The position numbers were made by a program, and so were the translations under genes. Under the pieces are notes generated by a model that did no database searches, was not told the origin of the DNA, and saw only the letters and a list, made by a program, of their open reading frames with translations. From Salinimicrobium sp963739625 (lineage in GTDB: Bacteria > Bacteroidota > Bacteroidia > Flavobacteriales > Flavobacteriaceae), in contig CAVUAU010000009.1 of assembly GCA_963739625.1 (NCBI GenBank), positions 124,001 through 188,000 of the forward strand: a DNA stretch of 64,000 nucleotides, read 5' to 3'. Below are positions 37,137 through 46,188 of this stretch, one piece after another; within the stretch, counting starts at the first letter, position 1, and each line of letters starts with the position of its first letter.

Positions 37137-40100
37137 TTATAATGAATCTACAGTTTCTTCGGGAATAACTTGCTGTTCCGGCTGCGGAACTTCCTCATCC
37201 AGTTCAGGATTACCGTAGAAGTGCTTGAACTTCATTAGGTAATCATTGAATTTATCGGCTTCCTCCCTGGCTTTGGCTTCCTCATCGTTCAGGATGAGAA
37301 TATCTACGAGGCTGCGATAGCGCTCTATGTCTGTCACGATCTCACTGCCCCAACTGTACTGCCGGTCAAGATCAAGCGTACTATAGTACTCCAGGTTCTC
37401 CTGGTATTTCTTAGCCACCTGATTCCAAAGGTTTCGTGCTTTTTCCTTTTTTCCCACTTCATAGTAACCACTAATGAACGGTTCTAAAAGCGTATAATAG
37501 TCATAATAATCTACCGGCATTTTTTCCATTCCCAGGTCTAACACCTTTTCAGCTTTTTCGAGCTTTCCTTCCTGAATAAGGGCTTCGATAAGCCGGGCGA
37601 GGTTGCTTCTGTAAGTGATGGCGTTTTTGCGGGTCTCGGGGTCGTGGTAGATATCCGGACTACCCGAGTTGCCCCAGTACCAGTTCATCACGATGTCATA
37701 CATCTTTTCAGTATCAATACGTCCCATGTCAAAAGGTGAACGTGCATCTACAGGAGTTTCAATGGGCACGAGCCTGTACGCTACCCCGTCGAGTTGCAGG
37801 TAGTCTTTCATCCACAGGTAATCATCATCTCCAAAACTGCCACCCGTAAAATAAATAGGACGTTCCCAGTTGTTGTTCGCGATGATGTCAAGCATTAACA
37901 GCCTGTTTTTATAAACGATATCGCCTTTGAGTTCAATAATGATTTCGTCTACGATCTCATCTGCATTCTCAGGTTTAACGGTGCCATTAGCGAGCACTTC
38001 CTGTTTGTCCACAGGGATCCTTAGGAATTTAGCCGGGAAAGTACTCACACTTTGACCACTCATGAGCTCGGCCTGCGTACGTGGATCATCGGTAGCTATC
38101 CATTTAAGCCAGGCAGTGATATTCATGGTGTCTTTGGTCACAGGTTGATACCATACAGCATCATTGGTGCCGTAGCGATACTGCTCATGAACCAGCTGAC
38201 CCGGAATAGGAGCACTTTCGTGGGCCTGCCTTTTCATTTGATCTATATACCAATCAGTAGCGAAGAGGGAAGTATTCACAATCCTCACATCTGTCCTGTA
38301 GCCTTCCACTTCTTGCGCATACCACAGAGCAAAGGTATCGTTGTCTCCAATGGTAAATAAAATCGCATTTTCATCGAGACTGTCCAGGTACATCTTGGCC
38401 ATGGCAAGGGCCGTATATTTGTCTGACCTGTCGTGATCGTCCCAGTTTTCTGAAGCCATTAAAGTAGGAACTGCCAGTAAAGAAGCTACCACAACAACAG
38501 GGACAGCGATCTTTGGTTTTAAATAATCCTTCAAGATATCAAACAGGGCATATACCCCAAAACCAATCCAGATAGCGAAGACATAGAAGGAGCCTACCAG
38601 GGCATAATCACGTTCCCTTGGTTCAAAAGGCCGTTCATTGAGGTAAAGTTTAAGAGCGATCCCGGTAAAAAGGAAGAATACCAGCAGCACCCAAAAGTTC
38701 TTTTTGTCTTTGCTAAACTGAAATACCAGCCCCAGGAGGCCGAGTAAAAAAGGTAAAAAATAGTAGGTGTTGCGGGCAGGGTTATTCTTCACATCTGACG
38801 GAAGGTTGTCCTGCGAGCCCAATCTTGCCGAATCGATAAAATCGATACCGCTTAACCAGTTCCCATGCAGATCGTCGTATTTACCCTGAATGTCGTCCTG
38901 TCTTCCTACAAAATTCCACATGAAATAGCGCCAGTACATGTAGCCCAGCTGGAATTCAAAGAAGTACCTCATGTTGGAGGCAAAAGAAGGTTTTTCTACA
39001 ACAAGATACTCCCTGAACTGTCTCAGAAAGTTGTCGTACTGCTCGTTGTCAATTTCACCCCTATTGAATTTATTTTTAAATTCACTTACCGCCACTGCAA
39101 GTTGCTCCTCTCCCTGGTATTCCGGTTTTATGGTAAAATCTAAAGGACCGGTGAAATCGAGGTAATTGGCAGCATGTTCGGTACTCCACATTCTCGGTAG
39201 AAAGGCTTTATGAGCATCGTCGGTATTTTGTTTGGCATTTACATAGTCATTGACGACAACATATTTTCCGGCTGCTTCATCTTTTTCATATTTCGGTTTG
39301 TCGTCAATGTAAGGATTGTTCTCGTCCAGGCCGCTGTACATCTCGGTGAACTGTGGGCCGTAGAACAGGTGTGTTTCGGGATATTGCTCCCGGTTATAAT
39401 AAGCCAGCAATTCGCGGGCGTTATTCGGGTTGTTCTCATTGATCACGGTGTCTGCGTTTGCACGAATAGGCAACATCATCCAACTGGAAAAACCAATTAA
39501 GATGAACAGGATGCAAAGCAACAGTGTATTAAGCTGAAAGTATTGCTTTTTGCGGGTATATTTTATTCCGAAGTAGAAAGCGGCAATAATCACCAGAGCC
39601 ATAAAAATCGTACCCGAGTTGAACGGAAGGCCCAGGGAATTCACGAAGAACACCTCTGTTGCAGAAAAAAGGCTCAACGAATAGGGAAGCAGCATCTTGA
39701 AAATGAACATTAAGACCGCCACCACGACCAGGTTGGCAATAATGAAGTTTTTGATCGTGATCTTCGAAAAGTTCTTAAAGTAGTAGAGGAAGCCTATGGC
39801 GGGAATGGTGAGCAGCCCCATAAAGTGTACTCCAAAAGAAAGTCCCACGATAAAAGAGATAAGTATCACCCAGCGGTTGCCGCGGGGGGCAAACATATCG
39901 CGTTCCCAAAGCAGCCCCAGGTAAAAAAGAATAGCCATAAGACAGGTTGCCATGGCGTATACCTCAGCTTCTACAGCATTAAACCAAAAACTATCTGTAA
40001 ACGAAAAGGCTAAAGAGCCTACCAAAGCGCTGCCCAAAACTGCCATTTTTCGGGCTCCCGAAATTTCTTCCCTGGGACCCGAAATTTTGAGCACCAGCAG

Positions 40101-40400
40101 GGAAATTGACCAAAACATGAACAGGATTGTAAATGCACTGGCAAAGACAGACATGAGGTTCACCATATATGCCACGTGGCTGGCATCTTTTGCGAAGACC
40201 GAGAAAAAGGCACCCATCATTTGATAAAGCGGGGCTCCCGGCGGGTGGCCCACCTCCAGTTTAGATGAAGTTGAGATATATTCGCCCGCATCCCAAAAAC
40301 TTACAGTAGGTTCTACGGTTGACCAATATGTGGTAAGAGCAATTAAGAATACCAACCAGCCCAGAATTTTATTCCACCTGGTAAAGTTGAGATCTGTCAT
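37137..40400 (-). CDS. DUF2723 (GT117) membrane protein, O-mannosyltransferase-like
   Basis: A 1087-residue integral membrane protein typical of Bacteroidota. The N-terminal DUF2723 region has about a dozen helices and an early periplasmic loop with WDAGEYISTSSKLEVGHPPGAP (near 36-57; the acidic residue is where PMT-type transferases keep the catalytic Asp/Glu). A long soluble C-terminal region follows (about 690-1087), and the protein ends in a Glu/Pro-rich tail. The family is classified as glycosyltransferase GT117 and is thought to O-mannosylate secreted proteins; that role is inferred from the family. Confidence 0.85.
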   Translation of the reverse strand: MTDLNFTRWNKILGWLVFLIALTTYWSTVEPTVSFWDAGEYISTSSKLEVGHPPGAPLYQMMGAFFSVFAKDASHVAYMVNLMSVFASAFTILFMFWSISLLVLKISGPREEISGARKMAVLGSALVGSLAFSFTDSFWFNAVEAEVYAMATCLMAILFYLGLLWERDMFAPRGNRWVILISFIVGLSFGVHFMGLLTIPAIGFLYYFKNFSKITIKNFIIANLVVVAVLMFIFKMLLPYSLSLFSATEVFFVNSLGLPFNSGTIFMALVIIAAFYFGIKYTRKKQYFQLNTLLLCILFILIGFSSWMMLPIRANADTVINENNPNNARELLAYYNREQYPETHLFYGPQFTEMYSGLDENNPYIDDKPKYEKDEAAGKYVVVNDYVNAKQNTDDAHKAFLPRMWSTEHAANYLDFTGPLDFTIKPEYQGEEQLAVAVSEFKNKFNRGEIDNEQYDNFLRQFREYLVVEKPSFASNMRYFFEFQLGYMYWRYFMWNFVGRQDDIQGKYDDLHGNWLSGIDFIDSARLGSQDNLPSDVKNNPARNTYYFLPFLLGLLGLVFQFSKDKKNFWVLLVFFLFTGIALKLYLNERPFEPRERDYALVGSFYVFAIWIGFGVYALFDILKDYLKPKIAVPVVVVASLLAVPTLMASENWDDHDRSDKYTALAMAKMYLDSLDENAILFTIGDNDTFALWYAQEVEGYRTDVRIVNTSLFATDWYIDQMKRQAHESAPIPGQLVHEQYRYGTNDAVWYQPVTKDTMNITAWLKWIATDDPRTQAELMSGQSVSTFPAKFLRIPVDKQEVLANGTVKPENADEIVDEIIIELKGDIVYKNRLLMLDIIANNNWERPIYFTGGSFGDDDYLWMKDYLQLDGVAYRLVPIETPVDARSPFDMGRIDTEKMYDIVMNWYWGNSGSPDIYHDPETRKNAITYRSNLARLIEALIQEGKLEKAEKVLDLGMEKMPVDYYDYYTLLEPFISGYYEVGKKEKARNLWNQVAKKYQENLEYYSTLDLDRQYSWGSEIVTDIERYRSLVDILILNDEEAKAREEADKFNDYLMKFKHFYGNPELDEEVPQPEQQVIPEETVDSL

Positions 40401-40610
40401 AAATAGAGCTAATTAACTGTGGCGAATTTAAGAATAATTAGGTTATTGAAGCTAAAACGCCATTTAAAAGGAAATATTTCGGAAGATTTGTAGTGGAGAA
40501 ACGGAACCAGTGGGAGTAGGTCAATAGTTTTGGAAAAATTCTGAAACACAAGGGCTTCTAAAAACGTCATTTTTGGGATGGAATTTTTTTTAAAGAAATG
40601 AGAAAAAATA
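40401..40610. other. Intergenic DNA before tRNA-Gln
   Basis: No gene. It contains one degenerate member of the dispersed palindrome (TAAAAACGTCATTTTTGG, 40559-40576). Confidence 0.5.
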
Positions 40611-40641
40611 TTTGTTCAAGAGAAAGTTTGTTTTAAATTTG
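40611..40641 (+). promoter_or_regulatory. Promoter of tRNA-Gln
   Basis: TTTG (40611-40614), 19-base spacer, TAAATTTG (40634-40641), 17 bases before the tRNA. Exact Bacteroidota consensus. Confidence 0.8.
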
Positions 40642-40658
40642 CATCCGCATTACAGCAA

Positions 40659-40731
40659 TGGCCTATGGTGTAACTGGCAACACGTCTGGTTTTGGTCCAG
40701 AAGAGTCTAGGTTCGAGCCCTAGTAGGCCAA
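40659..40731 (+). tRNA. tRNA-Gln (anticodon TTG)
   Basis: A 73-base tRNA: acceptor TGGCCTA/TAGGCCA, anticodon stem-loop TCTGG-TTTTGGT-CCAGA giving UUG, T-arm with GGTTCGAGCCC, discriminator A. The last 18 bases recur at 40819-40836. Confidence 0.96.
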
Positions 40732-40740
40732 CTGCTTAAA

Positions 40741-40770
40741 AACCCAAACCGAAAGGTTTGGGTTTTTTTA
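40741..40770 (+). terminator. Terminator after tRNA-Gln
   Basis: AACCCAAACC-GAAA-GGTTTGGGTT stem-loop followed by a T run. Confidence 0.85.
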
Positions 40771-40818
40771 TGTTATAATATTTGTGGGCGAGAAGTTCAC
40801 CCCGAGCGGAGTCGAGGG

Positions 40819-40836
40819 GAGCCCTAGTAGGCCAAC
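40819..40836 (+). repeat. Duplicated 3' end of tRNA-Gln
   Basis: GAGCCCTAGTAGGCCAAC, identical to bases 40715-40732 of the tRNA gene. It follows a palindromic element (CCCCGAGCGGAGTCGAGG) and precedes its own terminator hairpin (AACCGAA...TTCGGTT, 40851-40876). It is a remnant of a second tRNA copy or of an integration site; it is too short to be a gene. Confidence 0.7.
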
Positions 40837-40850
40837 AAAGTAAATGTGAA

Positions 40851-40877
40851 AACCGAATTGTGAAAACAGTTCGGTTT
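40851..40877 (+). terminator. Second terminator-like hairpin after the tRNA remnant
   Basis: AACCGAA-N12-TTCGGTT stem followed by T, directly downstream of the tRNA-Gln 3' duplicate. From here to 41023 nothing else is recognisable. Confidence 0.6.
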
Positions 40878-41023
40878 TTTGTTTTGAGCAGGATTGGGCG
40901 GGAAGCCTGTTCCGGGCAGCCGACGTAGGACGGAAGTCTCGAGCCAAATCGTCTTTTACTTCGGGTAAATTCTAAATTCCAAATTTAGATCTAAGATGAA
41001 AAATTCCACTTCACCCCATAAAA

Positions 41024-41047
41024 AAAGCTCCTCTTGGAGCTTTTGTA
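41024..41047 (-). terminator. Terminator of the hypothetical gene at 41071
   Basis: AAAAGCTCC-N4-GGAGCTTTT stem with T-rich flank on the minus strand. Confidence 0.8.
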
Positions 41048-41070
41048 TTTTAACCGTAGACTGTAAGATC

Positions 41071-41397
41071 TTAAGCCACTTTGGCCAGGCTGTAATAATT
41101 GAGAGCGCTTTGATAAAAATTTAGGCTGCGCTTATCTTTTTTGATACAGGAAGAAAGGAACCTGTCAAGATCCTGGCACTCAAAGTTCACCGTAGTATAA
41201 TTGTGGTCAGAAATTGGAATTTCTGCATGTATCATTTGATTTTCGTAGTCGATCTCTACTTTGCGTGCTCCAAAATACATTTTGATAATGCCCTTGTGCA
41301 AAGACTCAAAAGAGGAGAAATCTGCAGGGTTGGAGCAGCTGCTGTGTAGGAAATTCTTAAATTCTTCAATAATCTCGGAGGGTTGAAATACAGTCAT
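41071..41397 (-). CDS. Hypothetical protein
   Basis: A 108-residue soluble protein of no recognised family. It is mixed alpha/beta, with an N-terminal helix (SEIIEEFKNFLHSS), a beta-rich middle (KVEIDYENQMIHAEIPI) and a C-terminal helical tail. It is a single-gene unit with a good terminator. Confidence 0.6.
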   Translation of the reverse strand: MTVFQPSEIIEEFKNFLHSSCSNPADFSSFESLHKGIIKMYFGARKVEIDYENQMIHAEIPISDHNYTTVNFECQDLDRFLSSCIKKDKRSLNFYQSALNYYSLAKVA

Positions 41398-41676
41398 GAG
41401 GGCTATTTTTTTACTTGTTAATTTTTCTGTGATACCGCCAATTTAAGCTAGAAGCTGTTAAAAGAGTTTTAAGGAAATGTTGATTAGTACAGAATTAACA
41501 TGCCGTCATGACGTTTGTGAAAATTTTAGCAGGAATTGCAGGTAGAGAAATCTTTTTTGTGAAAGTGTTTTAACAGAATTTCTTCTAAAAATGTTCTTTT
41601 GTGCTGCACTACTTTCGGCTTCAGGAAACCCCGCGAGCATAAGTGAGAAATTGTTTATCTTCAAAAAAAATACCTG
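41398..41676. other. Intergenic DNA before the AsmA-like gene
   Basis: No gene, terminator or clear promoter recognised. A weak relative of the dispersed palindrome (TCTAAAAATGTTCTTTTG) lies at 41584-41601. Confidence 0.4.
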
Positions 41677-43192
41677 TTGGAAAAAAAAGAAAAAACCTTT
41701 GTCGCGCTCTTTGCCATTGTGGCTTTGCTACTGGTCGTATTTTTCATCTTAAAGGGAGTTATTACCAATAAAATAGAAAGTAGGATTGACGATTTGCTTG
41801 GTAATACTTCGGAATATGAAGAGCTGGATGTAAGCCTGCTCCAAAGAAAGATCAGTTTGAAAGCCGTTAACTTCAAAAAAGGCGGAAATTCCGTACAGGC
41901 AAAAAGAATTTCTCTCAGTGGAATTGGCTTTTGGGATTACATAATGAACAATAAGCTGCACATTAAAAGCTTCATTCTCGAGGATCCTGAATTTGTAATG
42001 GGCAGTAGCGATAGTACAGCCAGTAAAAGCCCGGAAAAAAAGTTTAATCAAAACATAAGTATTGGAGAAATAAAGGCGACAAACGGAACCTTTAGACTTC
42101 ATAAGAAGGGCGGCAGGGACAATGAAGTATTCCTGCACTTGCCAAAGTTGAAGATCTCGGGCGTTGCTGTTGATAGCAGCACCTTAAAAAATACTATTCC
42201 TTTTGAGTACCAAACCTATCAGCTGGAGAGCGACAGCTTGAGACTCAACCTAAACCCTGAGCACTTTGTTGCCGCCAGTCACCTTACTATGCAGGATGGC
42301 AAGACGAGTAATAAAAGATTTCCGCATTATTCCATATTATGACAAACCACAGTTTGACAAAAAGATCCCTCACGAAAAAGACAGGATCTCGTTACGGGTA
42401 GAACAAATTGAAATGGATAGCCTTAATATAGCTTACCGGAATGAGACGTTGTACCTACAGAATCCCGGAATGACGGTCACGGGAGGAGATCTCGAGGTTT
42501 ACAGGAACCGGGAGTTGCCAGATGACCCCCGGGAAAAGGTTTTGTATAGCCAGATGTTGAGAAATGCGCCCGTAAAGCTGAATTTTAAGAAAGTAAGGGT
42601 GAACAACAGCCACATCAAATATGAAGAAAAAATGAAAGCAGATCGCCCCCCGGCCACTGTTGTCTTTACCATAAAAACGGCTGATGTTGAAAATATCACA
42701 AATATTGATCTCGACCGCAAGGACTTCCCAAGGACGAAGGTACATGTGGAAGCCACTTTCCAGGAGGTAGTGCCGCTAAGTGTAGACTGGTCCTTTAATG
42801 CCAACAATACGAACGACAGGTTCCTGTTTAAAGGGAAATTTGGAGCTGTGCCGGGAGACGCTCTTAATTCTCTCTTAAGACCTTCAATGAATATGGAAGC
42901 CAAAGGGACGATAAAGGATGCTTGGTTCACCTTTACGGGAAACAACGAATTTCTTACAGGAGACGTGCGGCTTAATTATGACCAGTTCAAATTTATCTTC
43001 CTGAAAAATGGGGGTCATGAAAAAAAAGGTTTTTTGACAGCCATTGCCAATTTGTTCGTAGACAACGACGGAATTTCGGGAGAAGAAGTTTCCAAAGAAG
43101 TGAAAGTGGAAAGGGACGTGCATATCTCCTTCTGGGGCTACGTGTGGAATGGATTAAGGGCCGGTGTAAGAGAAACATTCAGCCAAATCTAG
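41677..43192 (+). CDS. AsmA/DUF748-like envelope protein (one frameshift as sequenced)
   Basis: An envelope protein of the AsmA/DUF748 type: a single N-terminal helix (about 7-26, signal anchor) followed by a long beta-rich periplasmic region. It resembles proteins thought to move lipids or assemble outer-membrane parts. Two overlapping frames meet at about 42301-42304; removing one base gives M-Q-D-G-K-R-V-I-K-D-F and one 504-residue protein. The TTG start at 41677 sits directly before the signal anchor. Confidence 0.75.
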
Positions 43193-43284
43193 ATCTTATC
43201 CGCAGGGACATTGTGGAAGAGTGATCTACAAGGGCTAAAAAGAAGCATTTTTCCCCAGACCTCAAAATTCGGACATTCTTAACC

Positions 43285-43327
43285 TGATTAGGATCATTTT
43301 TTAAGCTGTTCTTCCTGACTACTTTTG
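43285..43327 (+). promoter_or_regulatory. hemN promoter with Crp/Fnr-type box
   Basis: TGATTAGGATCA (43285-43296) lies 23 bases upstream of TACTTTTG (43320-43327). Its centre is near -41 of the expected start site, a typical class II activator position. The spacing is identical in four other promoters of the window. Confidence 0.7.
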
Positions 43328-43344
43328 CTGTCAAACTATCAGAA

Positions 43345-44709
43345 ATGAGCAACTTTTTGATCAATAAATACAATGTAGCAGGCCCGCGGTACACGAGTTA
43401 TCCAACCGTACCGTATTGGGATCAGGGGAATTTTTCTGTTTCAGAATATAAAGAAACCCTCAAAAGATCATTTTCAGAGAGCAATTCAAGTGAGGGCATC
43501 AGCCTTTACGTGCACCTGCCTTTTTGTGAAAGCCTGTGCACCTTTTGCGGGTGTAATAAGCGCATCACGAAAAGACACGATGTAGAATCTCCATACATTT
43601 CGGCCGTACTTCAGGAGTGGGAGCTTTATGTGGAGTTGCTGCAGGAAAAGCCGGTCATAAGAGAAATTCACCTGGGAGGAGGAACTCCCACGTTTTTTTC
43701 CGCAGAAAACTTGAAATATCTCATCAATGGCCTTTTTGAACATGCAGAAAGAGCCGAAGAATTTGATTTTAGTTTTGAGGGACACCCTAACAATACCAAA
43801 AAAGAACACCTACAGGTGCTTTTTGAGTTGGGCTTTGACCGTGTAAGTTATGGAGTGCAGGACTACAATCCTGTTGTGCAGCAGGCAATTCACCGCTTCC
43901 AGCCTTTTGCCAATGTGAAGAACGCGACCGAACAGGCCAGGGAAATTGGTTACAGCTCGGTGGGACATGACATTATTTTTGGACTTCCGTTTCAAACCGT
44001 GGAGCACATCAAAACCACGATAGAAAAAACCAAAGAATTGATGCCAGATCGTATTGCCTTTTACAGCTATGCCCACGTGCCCTGGATCAAAGGCAACGGC
44101 CAGCGGGGCTTTAAAGAGGAAGATCTGCCTACAGCCGATGTCAAGAGGGAAATGTATGAGACCGGTAAAAGAATGCTGGCCGAGGCCGGTTACGTGGAAA
44201 TTGGAATGGATCATTTCGCACTAAAAAGCGATTCACTTTATAAAGCAGTTGAAAATAAGAAGCTGCACCGCAATTTCATGGGATATACGGCTTCAAAGAC
44301 CAAAGTAATGGTTGGTTTGGGAGTTTCGGCTATTAGTGACAGCTGGATGGGCTTTGCACAAAATGTAAAAACCCTCGAGGAATATTATGAGCGCCTGGAC
44401 GAAAATGAGCTGCCTCTTTACAGGGGACATATTCTTACCGAAGAGGACGAGAAATTAAGAAGGCACATCCTCAACCTCATGTGTAACCTGGAAACCACCT
44501 GGAGCGATGGCGAGACTTCCTTTGCCGAACTTCCCGATGTACTTTTACGCCTGCGGGAAATGGAAAACGACGGACTTATCTCAATAGAAAAAGATAAACT
44601 CATCATTAAGGAAGAGGGACGGCCTTTTGTGCGCAACGTGTGTATGGCTTTTGATTTGCTGCTGCAAAGAAATAAGCCCGAGACTCAGCTTTTTTCCATG
44701 ACGGTTTAA
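43345..44709 (+). CDS. hemN: Oxygen-independent coproporphyrinogen III dehydrogenase
   Basis: A radical-SAM enzyme that decarboxylates coproporphyrinogen III to protoporphyrinogen IX without oxygen, for heme synthesis under low oxygen. The 454-residue protein has the radical-SAM cluster motif CESLCTFCGC near 63-72, the glycine-rich GGGTPTFF near 113 and the HemN C-terminal domain. It has its own Crp/Fnr-type promoter, consistent with heme demand of the cbb3 oxidase and hemoglobin nearby. Confidence 0.95.
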   Translation: MSNFLINKYNVAGPRYTSYPTVPYWDQGNFSVSEYKETLKRSFSESNSSEGISLYVHLPFCESLCTFCGCNKRITKRHDVESPYISAVLQEWELYVELLQEKPVIREIHLGGGTPTFFSAENLKYLINGLFEHAERAEEFDFSFEGHPNNTKKEHLQVLFELGFDRVSYGVQDYNPVVQQAIHRFQPFANVKNATEQAREIGYSSVGHDIIFGLPFQTVEHIKTTIEKTKELMPDRIAFYSYAHVPWIKGNGQRGFKEEDLPTADVKREMYETGKRMLAEAGYVEIGMDHFALKSDSLYKAVENKKLHRNFMGYTASKTKVMVGLGVSAISDSWMGFAQNVKTLEEYYERLDENELPLYRGHILTEEDEKLRRHILNLMCNLETTWSDGETSFAELPDVLLRLREMENDGLISIEKDKLIIKEEGRPFVRNVCMAFDLLLQRNKPETQLFSMTV

Positions 44710-44730
44710 AAAGCGTATTTATAAAACAAA

Positions 44731-44760
44731 AAAAGATCCGGAATTGCTCCGGATCTTTTT
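44731..44760 (+). terminator. Terminator of hemN
   Basis: A 12-base perfect stem (AAAAGATCCGGA and its complement, five-base loop) with T run, 21 bases after the hemN stop. Confidence 0.85.
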
Positions 44761-44781
44761 GTTTTTCTAAGGTGTCAAAAA

Positions 44782-45172
44782 TCAGGTTTTTGGCCTGCTT
44801 TGGTACATGTTCATAAAGATGTTGCCAGCCATGTTTCGGGCTCTGTTCTTGGCAATGCTGGCTCTATCGCCTTCAAAAAGTTCATCAACCGTTTCGAAAC
44901 CACATGTTGAGCCATTCTCCAAAGTGAAGTTGTTCAACGCTGTAATCAAAGCTTTGATCTACCTGTTTGTGAGCCCTCATGGGATTACCACGGAATTTGC
45001 TCACCATGAACAGGTTGGTCTCCCAAAAATCTGTTAGCTTCTCGAGATGAGCAGGCCAATCTTCAATGGTTTCATTAAAGAAGTGTCCAATCTTTTCGTT
45101 GGCTCTCACTTTAGAATAAAAAGAAGAAACCAGGAGAAATACATCCTCCCGGTTTTGAATATCATTTTTCAT
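44782..45172 (-). CDS. Group III truncated hemoglobin (one frameshift as sequenced)
   Basis: A truncated hemoglobin of group III, likely binding O2 or NO. The ORF alone stops at about residue 95 in an abnormal tail (WFRNG). In the next frame, E-T-V-D-E-L-F-E-G-D-R-A continues to a natural end (MYQSRPKT). The break is in the TTT/AAA run at 44897-44899; removing one base gives 129 codons, the family's length. Landmarks are VRANEKIGHFFNETI (about 19-33) and W-x-x-H-L-E-K-L-T-D-F-W (about 36-47). It lies five bases after the small membrane protein gene. The gene end overlaps a palindrome remnant. Confidence 0.85.
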
Positions 45173-45177
45173 GTATT

Positions 45178-45468
45178 TTAATATCTCATGATAACATTTA
45201 TAATCAAAAGAAGGGTACTTGTCGCCAGACTCAAAATTAACATATTAAAGACGAATTTTGACTTCATCTGGGCGAAAATTGCAGCGTTGTAAGTCAGACA
45301 AACTGCTACTACGAGGAACAGCTGGAACATCTGCAAAAAGTCATGTCCGTTCATGAGAATGACCATGGCTGCAGCAGAACCAAGGCAGCTCGAAAGAATA
45401 ATTGCCACAGCCGAATATCCAACGAATAGTTCCTCAAAATCTTTGTAAAGTGTGTTGTAAAGTCTCAT
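45178..45468 (-). CDS. Small three-helix membrane protein coupled to truncated hemoglobin
   Basis: A 96-residue protein, family not recognised, with three predicted helices (about 16-38, 42-62 and 70-93). The ATG at 45468 is chosen because an ACAGGT-type site precedes it and the promoter elements lie upstream; a longer reading to 45561 would run through the promoter. It is the first gene of an operon with the truncated hemoglobin (five-base gap), under a Crp/Fnr-type promoter. It may anchor, or exchange gas or electrons with, the globin; this is only inference from context. Confidence 0.72.
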   Translation of the reverse strand: MRLYNTLYKDFEELFVGYSAVAIILSSCLGSAAAMVILMNGHDFLQMFQLFLVVAVCLTYNAAIFAQMKSKFVFNMLILSLATSTLLLIINVIMRY

Positions 45469-45492
45469 ACCTGTTATTTTTAATTGCTGGTG

Positions 45493-45535
45493 TAAAATTA
45501 CCGGGAATGAGAGAGAGGAAATATGATTTGAGTCA
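45493..45535 (-). promoter_or_regulatory. Promoter of the membrane protein-hemoglobin operon with Crp/Fnr-type box
   Basis: Minus-strand TGACTCAAATCA (45524-45535), 23 bases, then TAATTTTA (45493-45500). The layout equals that of the hemN, cco, nirK and yceI promoters. A perfect palindrome GGACA-N4-TGTCC lies a little further upstream (45543-45556). Confidence 0.65.
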
Positions 45536-45588
45536 TAAAAGGGGACATTTCTGTCCGACATGAAAGGGCTAATTTGTTGATATTGAGG

Positions 45589-46185
45589 TTACCTGTAGAC
45601 CTTACGTTTCTTAATTTGCAGTTCTCCTTTCTTTTCAAGCGATTTGGTTGCTCTAATAACCGTTTCTACTCGCAGGCCGGTGAGGTCGGCGAGCTGTTGA
45701 CGGGTAAGATCTACCTTAAAGCTGAACTGGCCTTCGCTCTTATGCACATACTTTTTCAGGTAATCGAGGATACGCAGGATGCGGTGTTCCGGTTCCTGGC
45801 TTGATATTTCTGAAACCATGATCGCCTTGTAAAACAACCTTTTTGCGAGGGTTTGGGTGATCTTAAGATGAACTTTGGGGTTTGATGAAAGCAGTTCCAA
45901 AAAATGCTCTTTTGGAAGCTGAAATACTTCGGCATCTGAAATTGCTTCGGCGTTGGCGGGATATTTCACGTTGGCAAGCAGGGGTGGCTCTCCAAAACTC
46001 TGGCCCATCCCAAAGATGCCCTGAATGAATTCCTTCCCATCCTCATTGTAGTTGTTCATCTTGATCTCCCCCGAAGCGATCTGGTAAAAGTTCAAAGCAG
46101 AGTCACCTTCCCTAAACAGCTGGTCGCCCTTGGAAAATGATACTTTTTTTGCGCCGTGATCCAGCAGCAGGTTTTCGTCTATCAT
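45589..46185 (-). CDS. Crp/Fnr family transcriptional regulator without cysteines
   Basis: A 198-residue Crp/Fnr regulator: cyclic-nucleotide-binding-type beta-roll (about 15-115), dimer helix (about 120-150) and HTH (about 162-198). The recognition helix reads GLRVETVIRATKSL, matching the FNR pattern V-E-T-x-x-R that reads TTGAT-type half-sites. It has no cysteine at all, so it cannot hold an FNR-type Fe-S cluster; heme, NO or another signal is possible. It follows the thioredoxin gene with a three-base gap. It is the best candidate for binding the five TGA-N6-TCA boxes in the region. Confidence 0.88.
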   Translation of the reverse strand: MIDENLLLDHGAKKVSFSKGDQLFREGDSALNFYQIASGEIKMNNYNEDGKEFIQGIFGMGQSFGEPPLLANVKYPANAEAISDAEVFQLPKEHFLELLSSNPKVHLKITQTLAKRLFYKAIMVSEISSQEPEHRILRILDYLKKYVHKSEGQFSFKVDLTRQQLADLTGLRVETVIRATKSLEKKGELQIKKRKVYR

Positions 46186-46188
46186 AGG

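Noticed and set aside
40819..40836. Second tRNA-Gln gene
   Set aside because: Only the last 18 bases are present; no anticodon or D-arm.
45543..45556. GGACA-N4-TGTCC palindrome, similar to GGACATTTGTGTC at 57479-57491
   Set aside because: The second copy overlaps the nirK -7 element and is imperfect; two cases are too few to call a second regulator site.
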